The position numbers and the translations under genes were made by a program. Of a stretch of 64,000 nt of DNA, positions 36,599 through 47,210 are shown piece after piece; within the stretch, counting starts at the first letter, position 1; every line of letters begins with the position of its first letter. This stretch comes from Cellvibrio sp. KY-GH-1 (lineage in GTDB: Bacteria > Pseudomonadota > Gammaproteobacteria > Pseudomonadales > Cellvibrionaceae), in the NCBI RefSeq assembly GCF_008806975.1, contig NZ_CP031728.1, positions 3,059,501 through 3,123,500 of the forward strand. The letters run 5' to 3'. Below the pieces are notes generated by a model, which ran no database searches, had not been told where the DNA came from, and saw only the letters and a program-made list of their open reading frames with translations.

Positions 36599-37639
36599 CT
36601 ACCGGTAAATGGATTTATCAATGTGATATTTTTGCAGCAACTTCCCCAGTGCTCGTCGTTCTTTGCCCGCAATCTTTGCAGCCAGAGTCACGTTGCCATG
36701 GGTAATTTGCATTACACGCATTAAATAGGCTTTTTCAAATTCGACAATCGCCCGCGCCTTGGCATCTTGAAAACTGCAAGGAAAACCCGCGCCCATGTCA
36801 GAATCAAGATCTTCTTCGAATTCTTCGTCTGCTACCAAGCAATCCGCAAGCAATTCATCACCAATATCAATCGCTTGCCCGGATGACAACAAGTACGCAC
36901 GCAGCAGGGTATTTTCGAATTCACGCACATTGCCCGGCCAGGGTTGCTGCTGCAAATGCAACAGGCTTTGCTCAGACAACAATTTTAAAGGTAACTCATA
37001 TTCTCGTGAAAATCGTTGCAATAAATTTTCCGCAATAATGCCCATATCCGCTTTCCGCTCACGCAAAGGAGGCATCAACAGATTCAGTACATTCAAGCGA
37101 AAATACAGATCTTCGCGGAATTTTTTTAGTTCCACCAAATGTTTTAGATCCGCATTGGTTGCGGCAATGATCCGCACATTTGCGCGCAATATTTTTTTGG
37201 ATCCCACGGGCCGGTATTCCTGGGTTTGCAAAAAACGCAACAGCGAAGCCTGGGCTTTTGGGCTAAGGCTATCCACCTCATCCAAAAACAAACTGCCACC
37301 ATTGGCTACCGCCACCAAGCCTTCTTTGGTATGGCGAGCATCGGTAAATGCGCCTTTTTCATGTCCAAACAATTCACTTTCCAGTAAGTCGTCGGCAATA
37401 GTCGCGCAATTGATAGGGATAAATGGACAGTTAGCGCGCGCGCCCAAATAATGGATTGCACGCGCCGCATTCTCCTTACCGGTACCGGTTTCGCCCTGAA
37501 TGAGCACGGTGGCCTGATGCGAGGAAATTTTTTTAATTAATTCCAATACTTGCAAAAACTTGTTGCAGTTGCCGCAGAGATTTAAGCGTGAAAACTCGGC
37601 GCGCAATTCCGGGCTAATCGAGTGAATGGTCTTATTCAT
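36599..37639 (-). CDS. Sigma-54-dependent activator without sensory domain (PspF-like)
   Basis: A 346-residue enhancer-binding protein with only an AAA+ domain and a Fis-type helix-turn-helix. It has Walker A GETGTGKE (49-56), Walker B GSLFLDEVD (115-123), and ESELFGHEKGAFTDA, so the sigma-54 contact loop reads GAFTDA (96-101) rather than the usual GAFTGA. The C-terminal HTH is about residues 300-340 (MQITHGNVTLAAKIAGKERRALGKLLQKY). ATG 37639 has AAGGA 9 bases ahead. Position and promoter evidence point to the eCIS operon as its target. With no receiver or sensor domain, it must be controlled in trans or by its own level. Confidence 0.92.
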   Translation of the reverse strand: MNKTIHSISPELRAEFSRLNLCGNCNKFLQVLELIKKISSHQATVLIQGETGTGKENAARAIHYLGARANCPFIPINCATIADDLLESELFGHEKGAFTDARHTKEGLVAVANGGSLFLDEVDSLSPKAQASLLRFLQTQEYRPVGSKKILRANVRIIAATNADLKHLVELKKFREDLYFRLNVLNLLMPPLRERKADMGIIAENLLQRFSREYELPLKLLSEQSLLHLQQQPWPGNVREFENTLLRAYLLSSGQAIDIGDELLADCLVADEEFEEDLDSDMGAGFPCSFQDAKARAIVEFEKAYLMRVMQITHGNVTLAAKIAGKERRALGKLLQKYHIDKSIYR

Positions 37640-37790
37640 AATCAATTATCCTTTTAAATACATATTTTTTAATGCAATTAAGTAAGGAACTTGACTGCTC
37701 TCACCGGCTTCCTGCCCTGTTTGTTATTGCGTAAATTTTGGAAATTATCACAAAGCCCTGGCAGGCTGTGTGTATTTATTGCGAAATTCC

Positions 37791-37805
37791 TGTGACATTT
37801 TCACA
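37791..37805. promoter_or_regulatory. TGTGA-N5-TCACA palindrome
   Basis: A 15-bp perfect inverted repeat in the divergent region. It resembles a CRP/FNR-type site, but the spacer is 5 rather than 6 bases. It is about 83 bp upstream of the second sigma-54-like promoter and could serve either divergent gene. Confidence 0.35.
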
Positions 37806-37887
37806 ATCTTACAATTCGCGCCAAATGCCAAGAAGTGACGGCGTATTTCAATGCCAATTTTTCCCCCTGAAAAAACACTCGGGCGAT

Positions 37888-37903
37888 TGGCACAGGACTT
37901 GCG
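37888..37903 (+). promoter_or_regulatory. Second sigma-54-type promoter, divergent
   Basis: TGGCACA-GGAC-TTGCG matches the sigma-54 consensus at all fixed bases (the last position is G instead of A/T). The expected start is near 37914, 30 bases before the GTG of the small gene. It falls inside the extended reading frame that would begin at ATG 37851. Confidence 0.65.
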
Positions 37904-37943
37904 TTTAACGCTTAGACAACGGACAGAGCGAGGGAAAGACCAG

Positions 37944-38219
37944 GTGACCGACCAACCAATCACTGAAGCGCAGATTGAACAAATAGCTAACGAAATTTCC
38001 CGCTATCTCGCGCAACACCAATTTGCGGCAGATACATTAGAAGGAATTTGCCACTGGTGGATTACCCGGCAACGAATTGAAGAAGACCAGAAGCGCGTAC
38101 TTGCGGCGCTGGAATATTTGATGGAACAACAAAAATTGAGTTGTCGGCAATTGCCGGATGGAACGATTTTGTATTCGGGAACCACCACTGACTCCACCCA
38201 AGATGATGCGTTGCATTAA
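37944..38219 (+). CDS. Small uncharacterised protein divergent from the activator
   Basis: A 91-residue helical protein (ITEAQIEQIANEISRYLAQHQFAADTLEGICHWWITRQR, then VLAALEYLMEQQKL and LPDGTILYSG), perhaps winged-helix-like. I chose GTG 37944 because AGGGAAAG lies just ahead and a sigma-54-type promoter lies 41 bases upstream. The in-frame ATG at 37851 (122 residues) would start before that promoter and lacks a ribosome site. It probably belongs to the eCIS regulon. Its place beside a sensor-less activator makes a modulator role possible, but no family is recognised. Confidence 0.65.
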   Translation: MTDQPITEAQIEQIANEISRYLAQHQFAADTLEGICHWWITRQRIEEDQKRVLAALEYLMEQQKLSCRQLPDGTILYSGTTTDSTQDDALH

Positions 38220-38374
38220 CAATTTTACACAGTGTTTCAGCCAAACAACCCTTTATTGCGAATCCGACAAGGCTCGCGTATAACATGCATGCTTTTTGTG
38301 TAGTGAAAAGTCAATCTAGCCCCCGAATCTGGGATGCCACAACTTGCTCACAACTGCTTGCGTCAAGTATCAGA

Positions 38375-38408
38375 AACAAAAACGCCCGCAAAAGCGGGCG
38401 TTTTTGTT
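38375..38408. terminator. Strong bidirectional intrinsic terminator
   Basis: AACAAAAACGCCCGC-AAAA-GCGGGCGTTTTTGTT: a perfect 15-bp stem with A/T runs on both sides. It ends pnp on the minus strand and could also stop plus-strand reading from the small gene at 37944. Confidence 0.9.
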
Positions 38409-38427
38409 GAGCGCTAATTGCGAAAAA

Positions 38428-40563
38428 TTACTCTTCCGCCGCAGCCTCAGCTGGAGCTGCTGGTGCAGCACCAGATTCTTCCGCTACCGCTTCCTTAATA
38501 GAAAGTTTGATGCGGCCGCGTTGGTCTACGTCCAGGCATTTCACTTTAACAACCTGACCTTCTTTCAGATAATCGCTCACGTTGTTTACGCGCTCTTCAG
38601 CGATTTGAGAGATGTGTACCAGGCCATCTTTACCTGGCAGGAAGTTAACGAATGCACCGAAGTCTACGATACGCACCACAGTGCCTTCGTAGATCGCACC
38701 GATTTCCGCTTCAGCAACAATACCTTGCACGCGCAGAATTGCCGCTTGCAGCGCTTCGTTGTTGTCGGCGTAAATTTTTACAGTGCCGTCATCATCGATA
38801 TCGATTGAAGATTGAGTTTCTTCAGTAATAGAGCGAATAGTTGCACCGCCTTTACCGATGATGTCGCGGATTTTGTCCGGATGAATTTTGATGGTTTCAA
38901 AACGTGGGGCATTTTCGCTAACCGCAGTACGCGATTTGGCGAGGACCTTGTTCATTTCACCGAGGATGTGTAAACGCGCTGCCAGAGCTTGCTCCAGTGC
39001 GATTTCCATAATCTCTTCGGTGATGCCTTCGATTTTGATATCCATTTGCAGTGCAGTTACACCGCTGGTGGTACCGGCTACTTTAAAGTCCATATCGCCC
39101 AAGTGATCTTCGTCACCGAGGATATCGGTCAATACCGCAAAGCCTTCTGGTTCTTTTACCAGACCCATTGCGATACCAGCCACTGGTGCTTTCAGCGGAA
39201 CACCGGCGTCCATCAACGCCAATGACGAGCCGCACACAGACGCCATTGAGCTTGAACCATTAGATTCAGTAATTTCACTCACTACGCGCAGGGTGTAAGG
39301 GAAAGCTTCTTGCGTTGGCAGAACCGATTGCACGCCGCGCTTAGCTAAACGACCGTGACCGATTTCGCGACGACCAGTTGCGCCCATACGACCACACTCA
39401 CCTACAGAGAAAGGTGGGAAGTTGTAGTGCAGCATGAAGGCTTCTTTTTTCTCGCCTTCGAGGAAATCGATAATTTGTACATCGCGTGCATTGCCTAAGG
39501 TAGCAACAACCAAGGCTTGTGTTTCACCGCGGGTAAATAATGCAGAACCGTGCGCTTTTGGTAATACACCTACTTCTACTGAAATCGGGCGCACAGTTTT
39601 GTTGTCGCGACCGTCGATACGTGGTTCGTTGGCAACAATACGTGAACGCACCAAACGGTATTCGTAATTCCCAAATTCACCTTTTACTTCATCTGCAGTA
39701 AAGCCGGAAGTTTCTGTTACCAACTCGGCAACTGCCTGGCTGCGCAACTCATCCAAACGATCATAACGCTTGGCTTTGTCAGTAATGCGGTACGCCATAC
39801 CGATTGAATCGCCAAAGCTCTTTGCAATTGCATCTTTGAGCGGCTGATTAACGGCAGGTACTTGCCATTCCCAACGCGGCTTGCCCGCGTCGCGAGCCAA
39901 CTCAGCACAAGCTTGCACAACGGCTTGCAATTCCTGGTGAGCATAGAGAACAGCGCCGAGCATAATATCTTCCGGCAATTCTTTTGCTTCAGACTCAACC
40001 ATCAATACTGCATCTTTGGTACCAGCAACCACCATGTCCAACTCGGACGTTTCGAGTTGTTTGTAACTTGGGTTGAGGATGTAACCGTCTTCTTGCGTGT
40101 AACCTACGCGCGCACCACCAATTGGACCATTAAATGGGATACCGGAGATCGCGAGGGCAGCAGAAGTACCAATCATGGAAATGATATCGGGATCTTGCTT
40201 CTTATCGGTAGAAACAACAGTACAAATCACTTGTACTTCGTTGAAAAAACCTTCTGGGAACAGCGGACGAATAGGACGATCGATCAAACGTGAAGTCAGG
40301 GTTTCTTTTTCAGATGGACGACCTTCGCGCTTGAAGTAGCCACCGGGAATGCGGCCTGCCGCGTACGCTTTTTCTTGATAATGCACAGACAACGGGAAGA
40401 AGTCTTGGCCTGCTTTTGCCTCTTTTGCACCAACAACGGTACAAAGTACAGATACTTCACCCATAGTTGCCAATACTGCGCCGGTTGCCTGACGAGCAAT
40501 ACGGCCAGTTTCGAGGGTTACGGTTTGGTTGCCGTATTGGAATTTCTTAATAATCGGATTCAC
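38428..40563 (-). CDS. pnp: Polyribonucleotide nucleotidyltransferase (PNPase)
   Basis: A 711-residue enzyme that degrades RNA 3' to 5' with phosphate. It has two RNase PH domains (about 1-210 and 310-540), a KH domain ([22 protein letters not shown]) and an S1 domain ([31 protein letters not shown]), ending in an Ala/Glu-rich tail. Length and domain order are standard. It is the last gene of the rimP-pnp cluster, 270 bases after rpsO, with the strong terminator behind it. Confidence 0.98.
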   Translation of the reverse strand: MNPIIKKFQYGNQTVTLETGRIARQATGAVLATMGEVSVLCTVVGAKEAKAGQDFFPLSVHYQEKAYAAGRIPGGYFKREGRPSEKETLTSRLIDRPIRPLFPEGFFNEVQVICTVVSTDKKQDPDIISMIGTSAALAISGIPFNGPIGGARVGYTQEDGYILNPSYKQLETSELDMVVAGTKDAVLMVESEAKELPEDIMLGAVLYAHQELQAVVQACAELARDAGKPRWEWQVPAVNQPLKDAIAKSFGDSIGMAYRITDKAKRYDRLDELRSQAVAELVTETSGFTADEVKGEFGNYEYRLVRSRIVANEPRIDGRDNKTVRPISVEVGVLPKAHGSALFTRGETQALVVATLGNARDVQIIDFLEGEKKEAFMLHYNFPPFSVGECGRMGATGRREIGHGRLAKRGVQSVLPTQEAFPYTLRVVSEITESNGSSSMASVCGSSLALMDAGVPLKAPVAGIAMGLVKEPEGFAVLTDILGDEDHLGDMDFKVAGTTSGVTALQMDIKIEGITEEIMEIALEQALAARLHILGEMNKVLAKSRTAVSENAPRFETIKIHPDKIRDIIGKGGATIRSITEETQSSIDIDDDGTVKIYADNNEALQAAILRVQGIVAEAEIGAIYEGTVVRIVDFGAFVNFLPGKDGLVHISQIAEERVNNVSDYLKEGQVVKVKCLDVDQRGRIKLSIKEAVAEESGAAPAAPAEAAAEE

Positions 40564-40792
40564 TCTTTTATCCTTTCTTTTTCAATTTAATTTGCGTTCG
40601 GCTTTTCATTACATGAACGCGCCTTCTTCATACACTTCATTTACAGCTTTGAATTTATCTACAACAAATTTGGTTCAATCATCAATGCGGTAAATACGTC
40701 CTGTCAGTGCGGTAATGTTTTGCATGCTCTCACTACCACGTTTCCCTAAAAAATCTTGCGCTAAAAATTCAGGTACTGAAAATACCAGCGCT

Positions 40793-40824
40793 AAAAATAA
40801 AAGTGCCCGCCAATTGGCGGGCAC
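40793..40824 (-). terminator. Intrinsic terminator after rpsO
   Basis: In the transcript, GTGCCCGCC-AATT-GGCGGGCAC is followed by TTTTATTTTT; 9-bp GC-rich stem just after the rpsO stop. The following 230 bases up to pnp contain no further gene that I can support. Confidence 0.85.
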
Positions 40825-40833
40825 AGTACACAC

Positions 40834-41103
40834 TTAGCGACGCAGACCCAATTTTTGGATCAGAGCAACGTAGCGTGAAGAGTCTTTACCTTTCAGGTAA
40901 TCCAACAACTTACGACGGGAGTTAACCATACGGATCAAACCGCGACGTGAGTGGTGGTCAGCTTTGTGGTCAGCGAAGTGGCCTTGCAGCTTGTTGATGT
41001 TGATAGTCAACAGAGCTACTTGAACTTCTGGCGAACCAGTGTCGCCTTCCGCTTGTTGATACTCTTTAACGATTGCAGCTTTTTCAGAAGCACTCAGTGC
41101 CAT
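40834..41103 (-). CDS. rpsO: 30S ribosomal protein S15
   Basis: An 89-residue S15 of standard length, with the typical core [54 protein letters not shown]. It binds 16S rRNA early in 30S assembly. TGAGGA precedes the ATG. It lies between truB and pnp, the usual gammaproteobacterial order. Confidence 0.98.
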   Translation of the reverse strand: MALSASEKAAIVKEYQQAEGDTGSPEVQVALLTININKLQGHFADHKADHHSRRGLIRMVNSRRKLLDYLKGKDSSRYVALIQKLGLRR

Positions 41104-41252
41104 GATGTTTTCCTCAACTAATATGCCGAAAATTTACAGCCCGCCCGTGCATATTTACAGGTGGGTTGTTGCGCTGATTATCTCCACCGAAGGGGATGTC
41201 AACGCGGCCTTTTTACCCTGCCGATCACTCGGTGAGGTAAAGCTTGCGCCAA

Positions 41253-42242
41253 TCAAGCTTCGTTAGCGGAGCGATTGGCAATAATTCGTTTCGGGGCGAC
41301 CCGACCATCGTCGGTAATCTCACCCAGCCCCAGAAATGCACGTGGCGATTGATCGGTTTCTGCACAAAAGACGCGCACAATAGCAGCTTGTGGGGCAATT
41401 CGATAGATCTGTGGGTGCATAACCGGGTTGCCCAAACGAAAGTAATAGGCGCTATTGGCAGCCAACTCCACCATTGGCAAGGTCGCAACGGGCGCATCGG
41501 CACCCAATAAGTGACTATCGAGAGCAGTATAGGCCGCTTCCTCGCCCCGCTCTGCCTGAGTTTGCTCGAACGCGACTTGTAGCTCATCAAGGCTGATGCA
41601 TTGATCTTCACCAAACAGACCAGCGAGTGAGCGATGCAGGGTTTTTACATGCGCACCGCAGCCCAGTGCGTTACCTAAATCCACTGCAATTGAGCGGATA
41701 TAAGTGCCTTTGCTGCAGAGGATATCCAACTCAACCTCGGCCTGCTCACCCGGGCGAAATGCCAGAATATCGATTTTATAAATAGTTACCGGACGTGGCT
41801 CACGCTCCACCTCAACACCCTGGCGCGCCATCTTATAGAGCGGCTGACCGTTGAGCTTAAGCGCAGAATACATGGGTGGGACTTGCAGGATATCACCCAG
41901 CAGCGGCTTCAACGCCGCTTCCACTTGCGCACGGGTAACTGCAGCCGCAGAAACCCGAGCTATAACTTCGCCATCGGCGTCGCACGTATCTGTCGCCACG
42001 CCCAATTGAATACAGGTGCGATAGCCTTTGTCGGCATCGAGCAAAAACTGGGAGAACTTGGTCGCCTCGCCAAAACAGAGCGGCAACACACCAGTCGCGA
42101 GTGGGTCCAAAGCGCCCGTATGGCCCGCCTTTTCCACAAAGAACAGACGCTTGGCGCGCTGTAAAGCATGGTTGGAAGTCATGCCTGCGGGCTTATTCAA
42201 TAACAATACGCCATCTACCGGGCGGCCTTTCTTGCGCGCCAT
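41253..42242 (-). CDS. truB: tRNA pseudouridine-55 synthase
   Basis: A 329-residue TruB, which makes pseudouridine 55 in the T-loop of tRNAs. It shows GVLLLNKPAGMTSNHALQRAKR, the catalytic Asp in HTGALDPLATGVLP, and a C-terminal PUA-like domain. The start overlaps the rbfA stop by 1 base. Length is near the usual 310-320. Confidence 0.97.
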   Translation of the reverse strand: MARKKGRPVDGVLLLNKPAGMTSNHALQRAKRLFFVEKAGHTGALDPLATGVLPLCFGEATKFSQFLLDADKGYRTCIQLGVATDTCDADGEVIARVSAAAVTRAQVEAALKPLLGDILQVPPMYSALKLNGQPLYKMARQGVEVEREPRPVTIYKIDILAFRPGEQAEVELDILCSKGTYIRSIAVDLGNALGCGAHVKTLHRSLAGLFGEDQCISLDELQVAFEQTQAERGEEAAYTALDSHLLGADAPVATLPMVELAANSAYYFRLGNPVMHPQIYRIAPQAAIVRVFCAETDQSPRAFLGLGEITDDGRVAPKRIIANRSANEA

Positions 42243-42658
42243 CAGTGTTGCTCGCCCTTGTCGCTATCAGTTGACGGCTCGTCATCGTGCTGATGAAGAC
42301 TATCTTCTTTCATTGCGCGATCAATCAATGAGGACAATGCCTGGCCTTTGATCGAGGTTTTGTCATAGATAAATTGCAGCTTGGGCACGGTGCGCATGCT
42401 CAACTCTTTCGCGAGAAAGGTGCGTAAAAAGCCACCGGCTTTATTCAGGATGGCTGCGGCCTCCAGGCTTTGCTTTTCATCATCCACACCAACAAACGTG
42501 ACGTACACTTTGGCAAAAGCCATATCGCGAGTGACAGTAACTTCATTGATATTAACCATACCAATGCGCGGGTCGCGGATTTCAGCAGGAATTACCTGCG
42601 CCAGCAAACGCTGAATCGCATCGGAAACCCTGTCTGACCGGGTAAATTCTCTTGGCAT
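42242..42658 (-). CDS. rbfA: Ribosome-binding factor A
   Basis: A 138-residue RbfA, a KH-like cold-shock factor that helps mature the 16S 5' end. Recognisable by REFTRSDRVSDAIQRLLAQVIPAEIRDPRIGMVNINEVTVTRDMAFAKVYVTF and LRTFLAKELSMRTVPKLQFIYD. The C-terminal tail is acidic. It follows infB after a terminator hairpin. Confidence 0.97.
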   Translation of the reverse strand: MPREFTRSDRVSDAIQRLLAQVIPAEIRDPRIGMVNINEVTVTRDMAFAKVYVTFVGVDDEKQSLEAAAILNKAGGFLRTFLAKELSMRTVPKLQFIYDKTSIKGQALSSLIDRAMKEDSLHQHDDEPSTDSDKGEQH

Positions 42659-42705
42659 TCGCCATTAACCTCTAACTTGGCTGTTGGTTTTATCCAGCCG
42701 GTAAA

Positions 42706-42741
42706 AATAACAAAGCCCCACCCCCTCGCAGGGGTGGGGCA
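42706..42741 (-). terminator. Intrinsic terminator between infB and rbfA
   Basis: In the transcript, GCCCCACCCC-TGCGAG-GGGGTGGGGC is followed by TTTGTTATTTTT; 10-bp GC-rich stem. It may reduce expression of rbfA-truB relative to infB. Confidence 0.85.
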
Positions 42742-42758
42742 CAGGTGTTGCGTCAACC

Positions 42759-45551
42759 TTAGAGCTGACGCGCAACCTCTTTCACTTCGTAAACTTCGAT
42801 TTGGTCGCCAACTTTAACGTCGTAGTTCTTCACACCGATACCGCACTCGAAGCCGTTACGCACTTCAGCAACATCATCTTTAAAGCGACGCAGGGATTCC
42901 AGTTCGCCAGTGAAGATCACCACGTTGTCGCGCAGTACGCGGATTGGTTTGTTGCGGTACACGGTACCCTCAACCACCATACAGCCGGCCACCTGACCAA
43001 ACTTGGGCGAGTTGAACACTTCGCGCACGTTGGCAATACCCACGATGGTTTCCACACGCTCCGGATCCAGCATACCGCTCAGGGCCGCTTTCACCTCATC
43101 CAGCAATTGATAAATGATGCTGTAGTAGCGGATGTCCACACCTTCGGTTTCTGCCAGACGACGAGTGGTGCCGTCAGCACGCACATTAAAGCCAACGATG
43201 ATAGCGCCGGAAGTAATCGCCAGGTTCACATCGTTTTCAGTGATGCCACCAATACCGGAAGAAATCACATTCACTTGGACTTCATCGTTACCGATATCAG
43301 CCAACGAGGCCTGGATAGCTTCAAGCGAACCGCGTACGTCGGCCTTTACTACCACAGTGAGAGTCTTCTTCTGGCCAGCTTCCATATTGGAGAACATGTT
43401 CTCCAGCTTGGCAGCCTGGAAGCGCGCGAGCTTTTCTTTACGCTCCTTCTCGGCACGGAATGCCGCTACTTCGCGCGCTTTGCGCTCGTCATCCAGTACT
43501 ACGAAATCATCGCCCGCACTTGGTGGTGCATCAAGACCCAGAATTTCTACCGGAGTCGATGGACCTGCTTCTTTCACTTGCTCGCCGCGTTCGTTCGACA
43601 TGGCGCGCACGCGGCCATAGCTTTGACCAGCGAGGAGCAAATCACCTTGCTTCAATGTACCCTGCTGTACCAACACAGTCGCAACAGTACCGCGCCCCTT
43701 GTCTACACGAGATTCAATCACCACACCTTTCGCAGCCGCATTGCTAACCGCAGTCAGCTCCAATACTTCAGCTTGCAAGGAGATGGCTTCCAACAGTTCA
43801 TCAATACCTTGACCAGTATGCGCAGATACCTGGATAAACTGGGTATCGCCACCGTAGTTTTCCGGGATAACACCTTTAACTACCAATTCGTTAGTTACAC
43901 GATCCGGATCAGCAGATGGTTTATCACACTTGTTGATCGCCACCACGATAGGCACGTTTGCAGCGCGAGCGTGAAGAATGGCTTCTTCCGTTTGCGGCAT
44001 CACACCGTCATCCGCTGCAACCACCAGGATCACCACGTCAGTTGCCTTGGCTCCACGAGCGCGCATAGCGGTAAACGCGGCGTGACCGGGAGTATCCAGA
44101 AAGGTAATTTCGCCGCGCGAAGTCGCTACGCGATAAGCACCAATATGCTGGGTAATACCGCCCGCTTCACCCGCTGCCACTTTGGCTTCGCGGATATAGT
44201 CGAGCAATGAGGTTTTACCATGGTCAACGTGGCCCATTACGGTCACTACTGGCGCACGGGTAGTCAGCTCACCTTCGGTTTCCAGCGATTTCTCGAGCGC
44301 ATGCTCGATATCATTCTCGCTCACGAGGTTAGCTTTATGGCCCAACTCTTCAACGATCAACACTGCGGTGTCCTGATCGATAGATTCGTTCATAGAGGCC
44401 ATTACGCCCATTTTCATCAGGCGCTTGATCAGCTCGTTCACTTTAATAGTGAGGCGCTGAGCCAATTCGGTTACCGCGATAGTTTCTGGAACGTCAACTT
44501 CATGCACGATTTGTGTCGTCGGTTTCTTAAAGGCGTGTTTGTTGGTTTTCTTGTGATGCGCGCGGATATGGCTGCGACGCGCTAATACATCGCTGTCTTC
44601 ACCGTCTTCCGCCACAAAGTCGAGCAAATCAATCTTGGCGGCTTTTTTCGGGCCAGCAGCGCCTTTCTTAACGGCTTTGCCTGCACCGCGTTTGCCACCA
44701 CGATCGCCACTCTCTTCATCGTCATCTTCATTGCGATGATGATGACTCTTTTTGTGGCCATGGCCGTGACGAGTATCTTCTTTGTCTGCCGGCGGCGCGA
44801 CAACAGCCACAGCCGGCTTTCCTTTAGCCGGTTGCTGACGAGCGTCCGGCTTGGCATTTTTGTTTGCCGCTGGTGCAGCTGCCTTTTCCGCAGGCTTATC
44901 ATTGCGCGGTTGGCGACGAGCTTCTTCAGCGGCACGTTTGGCTTCTTCACGTGCTTTCAGCTCGGCTTGACGTGCAGCTTCTTCCGCCTGACGGCGCTCA
45001 ATTGCTGCACGACGCTTTTCTTCAATACCATCAGTGAAAGAAATACGGTGAGAGTGAGGTTCGGCAGCAGCAACCTCGACTTCCGGTTCAGCTTCAACCA
45101 CCAACTCTGGTTCAGCCACAATCACTGCTGGTTCAGGCTCAACCACCGGCTCAGGCTCCACCGGGGCGGCTACCGGCTCGGGTACCACCAATTCAATTTC
45201 CGGCTCATGCTCCGGCTCATGCTGTTCAGCAACAGCGGATTCTGCCACTTCATCCTCGCGTTTGATGTAGGTACGCTTTTTGCGCACCTCAACATTCACG
45301 GTTTTCTTTGCATTACCCGTACCGGTTTTAATGGTGGTCGTGGTTTTGCGCTGCAAAGTAATTTTCTTTGGCTCCAACGCGGCTTCGCCGTGGCTGCTTT
45401 TCAGGAAGGCGAGCAGACGTTGCTTCTCATCATCCGATACTTTCGCTTCAGCATTTTTGTGCTGCAAGCCAGCTTCTTGCATTTGCTTAAGCAAACGCTC
45501 GACTGGCGCACCTATCGATTTGGCGAGTTCATTAACAGTTACTTCTGCCAT
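42759..45551 (-). CDS. infB: Translation initiation factor IF-2
   Basis: A 930-residue IF-2 that brings fMet-tRNA to the 30S. It has the IF2_N domain at the start ([22 protein letters not shown]), a second N-terminal domain, a long charged Ala/Glu/Pro-rich linker with a His-rich stretch ([11 protein letters not shown]), then the G domain with [22 protein letters not shown] and NKCDKP, and the C-terminal domains. The long linker accounts for the length. It lies 54 bases after nusA. Confidence 0.98.
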   Translation of the reverse strand: MAEVTVNELAKSIGAPVERLLKQMQEAGLQHKNAEAKVSDDEKQRLLAFLKSSHGEAALEPKKITLQRKTTTTIKTGTGNAKKTVNVEVRKKRTYIKREDEVAESAVAEQHEPEHEPEIELVVPEPVAAPVEPEPVVEPEPAVIVAEPELVVEAEPEVEVAAAEPHSHRISFTDGIEEKRRAAIERRQAEEAARQAELKAREEAKRAAEEARRQPRNDKPAEKAAAPAANKNAKPDARQQPAKGKPAVAVVAPPADKEDTRHGHGHKKSHHHRNEDDDEESGDRGGKRGAGKAVKKGAAGPKKAAKIDLLDFVAEDGEDSDVLARRSHIRAHHKKTNKHAFKKPTTQIVHEVDVPETIAVTELAQRLTIKVNELIKRLMKMGVMASMNESIDQDTAVLIVEELGHKANLVSENDIEHALEKSLETEGELTTRAPVVTVMGHVDHGKTSLLDYIREAKVAAGEAGGITQHIGAYRVATSRGEITFLDTPGHAAFTAMRARGAKATDVVILVVAADDGVMPQTEEAILHARAANVPIVVAINKCDKPSADPDRVTNELVVKGVIPENYGGDTQFIQVSAHTGQGIDELLEAISLQAEVLELTAVSNAAAKGVVIESRVDKGRGTVATVLVQQGTLKQGDLLLAGQSYGRVRAMSNERGEQVKEAGPSTPVEILGLDAPPSAGDDFVVLDDERKAREVAAFRAEKERKEKLARFQAAKLENMFSNMEAGQKKTLTVVVKADVRGSLEAIQASLADIGNDEVQVNVISSGIGGITENDVNLAITSGAIIVGFNVRADGTTRRLAETEGVDIRYYSIIYQLLDEVKAALSGMLDPERVETIVGIANVREVFNSPKFGQVAGCMVVEGTVYRNKPIRVLRDNVVIFTGELESLRRFKDDVAEVRNGFECGIGVKNYDVKVGDQIEVYEVKEVARQL

Positions 45552-45605
45552 TGTTTTTCCTCAGGGATTCTATTCGTTGCCTAGGGGTTCGCTTGTGGCT
45601 CACAC

Positions 45606-47087
45606 TCAGGCAAACCAGGGCTCACGCGCTTTCATAATCAGTGCGGCGGCACGAGTCGCATCAACACCTTTAATATCCACCAACTCATCAATGGATTGCT
45701 CTGCCAAATCTTCCATGGTCACGATGCCGCGGCGCGCCAGTTCAGCGGCCAAATCCGCATCCATTCCTTCCATCGTTAACAAATCTTCTGCCGGTGCAAC
45801 ACCTTCAATACGCTCTTCCGAAGCCAATGCCTGGGTTAAGAGTGCATCTTTTGCACGTGCGCGCAATTCTTCTGCGATATCTTCGTCGAAGCCATCAATT
45901 GCCAGCATTTCTTCCAGCGGAACATAAGCAACTTCTTCCAGCGTGGTGAAACCTTCTTCCACCAACACACCGGCGATGTCTTCATCTACATCCAGCGCAC
46001 TCATAAACATATTGATGTAACTGCCGGATTCTGCTTGCTGCTTTGATTGCCAATCAGCAACGCTCATGACGTTGATATTCCAGCCCGTCAATTCGCATGC
46101 AAGGCGCACGTTTTGACCGCCGCGACCAATGGCCATCGCCAGATTTTCTTCATTAACAGCGAGATCCATAGAAGACGCATCTTCATCAACAACAATGGAT
46201 TCAATTTCTGCCGGTGACATCGCATTGATAACAAATTGCGCCGGGTTATCATCCCACAACACAATATCTACTCGCTCACCGCCAAGTTCATTAGATACCG
46301 CCTGCACACGTGAACCGCGCATACCAACGCAAGCACCCACTGGATCAATGCGGCCATCGTTGGTTTTCACCGCGATTTTTGCACGCAGACCAGGGTCGCG
46401 CGCAGCGCCTTTAATTTCGATAATTTCTTCAGCAATTTCCGGCACTTCAATCTTGAATAGCTCCACCAACATTTTTGGATTGGAACGACTCAACAACAAT
46501 TGTGGCCCGCGCGCCTCACTGCGCACCTCCAACAGCAAGGTGCGAATGCGGTCGCCCATGCGGAAAATTTCACGCCCGATTAACTGATCACGCGGCAAAA
46601 CACCTTCAGCGTTATTGCCCAGATCAACGATAATGCTATCGCGCGTTACTTTTTTCACGGTACCGCTAATTAATTCACCCATGCGATCGCGGTACTCGTC
46701 CACCATCTGCGCACGCTCGGCTTCACGCACTTTTTGTACAATAACTTGCTTCGCCGTTTGCGCCGCGATACGACCGAAATCGGCGTTTTCAATTTTTTCA
46801 CGGTAGGTGTCACCCACCTTTAATGCAGAATCTTTTTCGCGCGCCTCGTCTAGATACAACTGAGTGCCCAACTCGGCCATCGCATCATCAGCGACAACCT
46901 CCCAGCTGCGCCAGGTTTCATAGTCGCCATTTGCACGATTAATTTTTACTTCAACATTGGAGTCTTCATCGAAGCGTTTTTTAGTGGCGGTAGCCAGTGC
47001 AGTTTCAATCGCCTGGAAAATTAATTCTTTATCAACGCCTTTTTCATTGGATACCGCATCAGCGACCAGCAAAATTTCTTTGTTCAT
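45606..47087 (-). CDS. nusA: Transcription termination/antitermination protein NusA
   Basis: A 493-residue NusA with an N-terminal RNAP-binding domain ([25 protein letters not shown]), an S1 domain ([21 protein letters not shown]), two KH domains ([41 protein letters not shown]) and two C-terminal acidic repeats, as in gammaproteobacteria. It is preceded by rimP with a gap of 123 bases. Confidence 0.98.
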   Translation of the reverse strand: MNKEILLVADAVSNEKGVDKELIFQAIETALATATKKRFDEDSNVEVKINRANGDYETWRSWEVVADDAMAELGTQLYLDEAREKDSALKVGDTYREKIENADFGRIAAQTAKQVIVQKVREAERAQMVDEYRDRMGELISGTVKKVTRDSIIVDLGNNAEGVLPRDQLIGREIFRMGDRIRTLLLEVRSEARGPQLLLSRSNPKMLVELFKIEVPEIAEEIIEIKGAARDPGLRAKIAVKTNDGRIDPVGACVGMRGSRVQAVSNELGGERVDIVLWDDNPAQFVINAMSPAEIESIVVDEDASSMDLAVNEENLAMAIGRGGQNVRLACELTGWNINVMSVADWQSKQQAESGSYINMFMSALDVDEDIAGVLVEEGFTTLEEVAYVPLEEMLAIDGFDEDIAEELRARAKDALLTQALASEERIEGVAPAEDLLTMEGMDADLAAELARRGIVTMEDLAEQSIDELVDIKGVDATRAAALIMKAREPWFA

Positions 47088-47210
47088 TGGTTTGCCTCTG
47101 TTAACTCCTCTAGCCGGCGTTGTAAATCAACGCATCGGATTGGTAAATTTTCCATTGCGACACTGTGTTTGGCGAATTCAACTTCTCACTCACAGCGGTG
47201 ATTAAAAAAA

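Noticed and set aside
37851..37943. Upstream ATG start for the small divergent gene
   Set aside because: It lies before the sigma-54-type promoter and has no ribosome site, while GTG 37944 has both. Kept only as an alternative.
42801..44210. 469-codon open frame antisense to infB
   Set aside because: It lies wholly inside the conserved infB gene and its translation has no domain or plausible composition; a shadow of the codon bias.
44736..45584. 282-codon plus-strand open frame opposite the IF-2 linker
   Set aside because: Caused by the repetitive Ala/Glu/Pro linker codons of infB.
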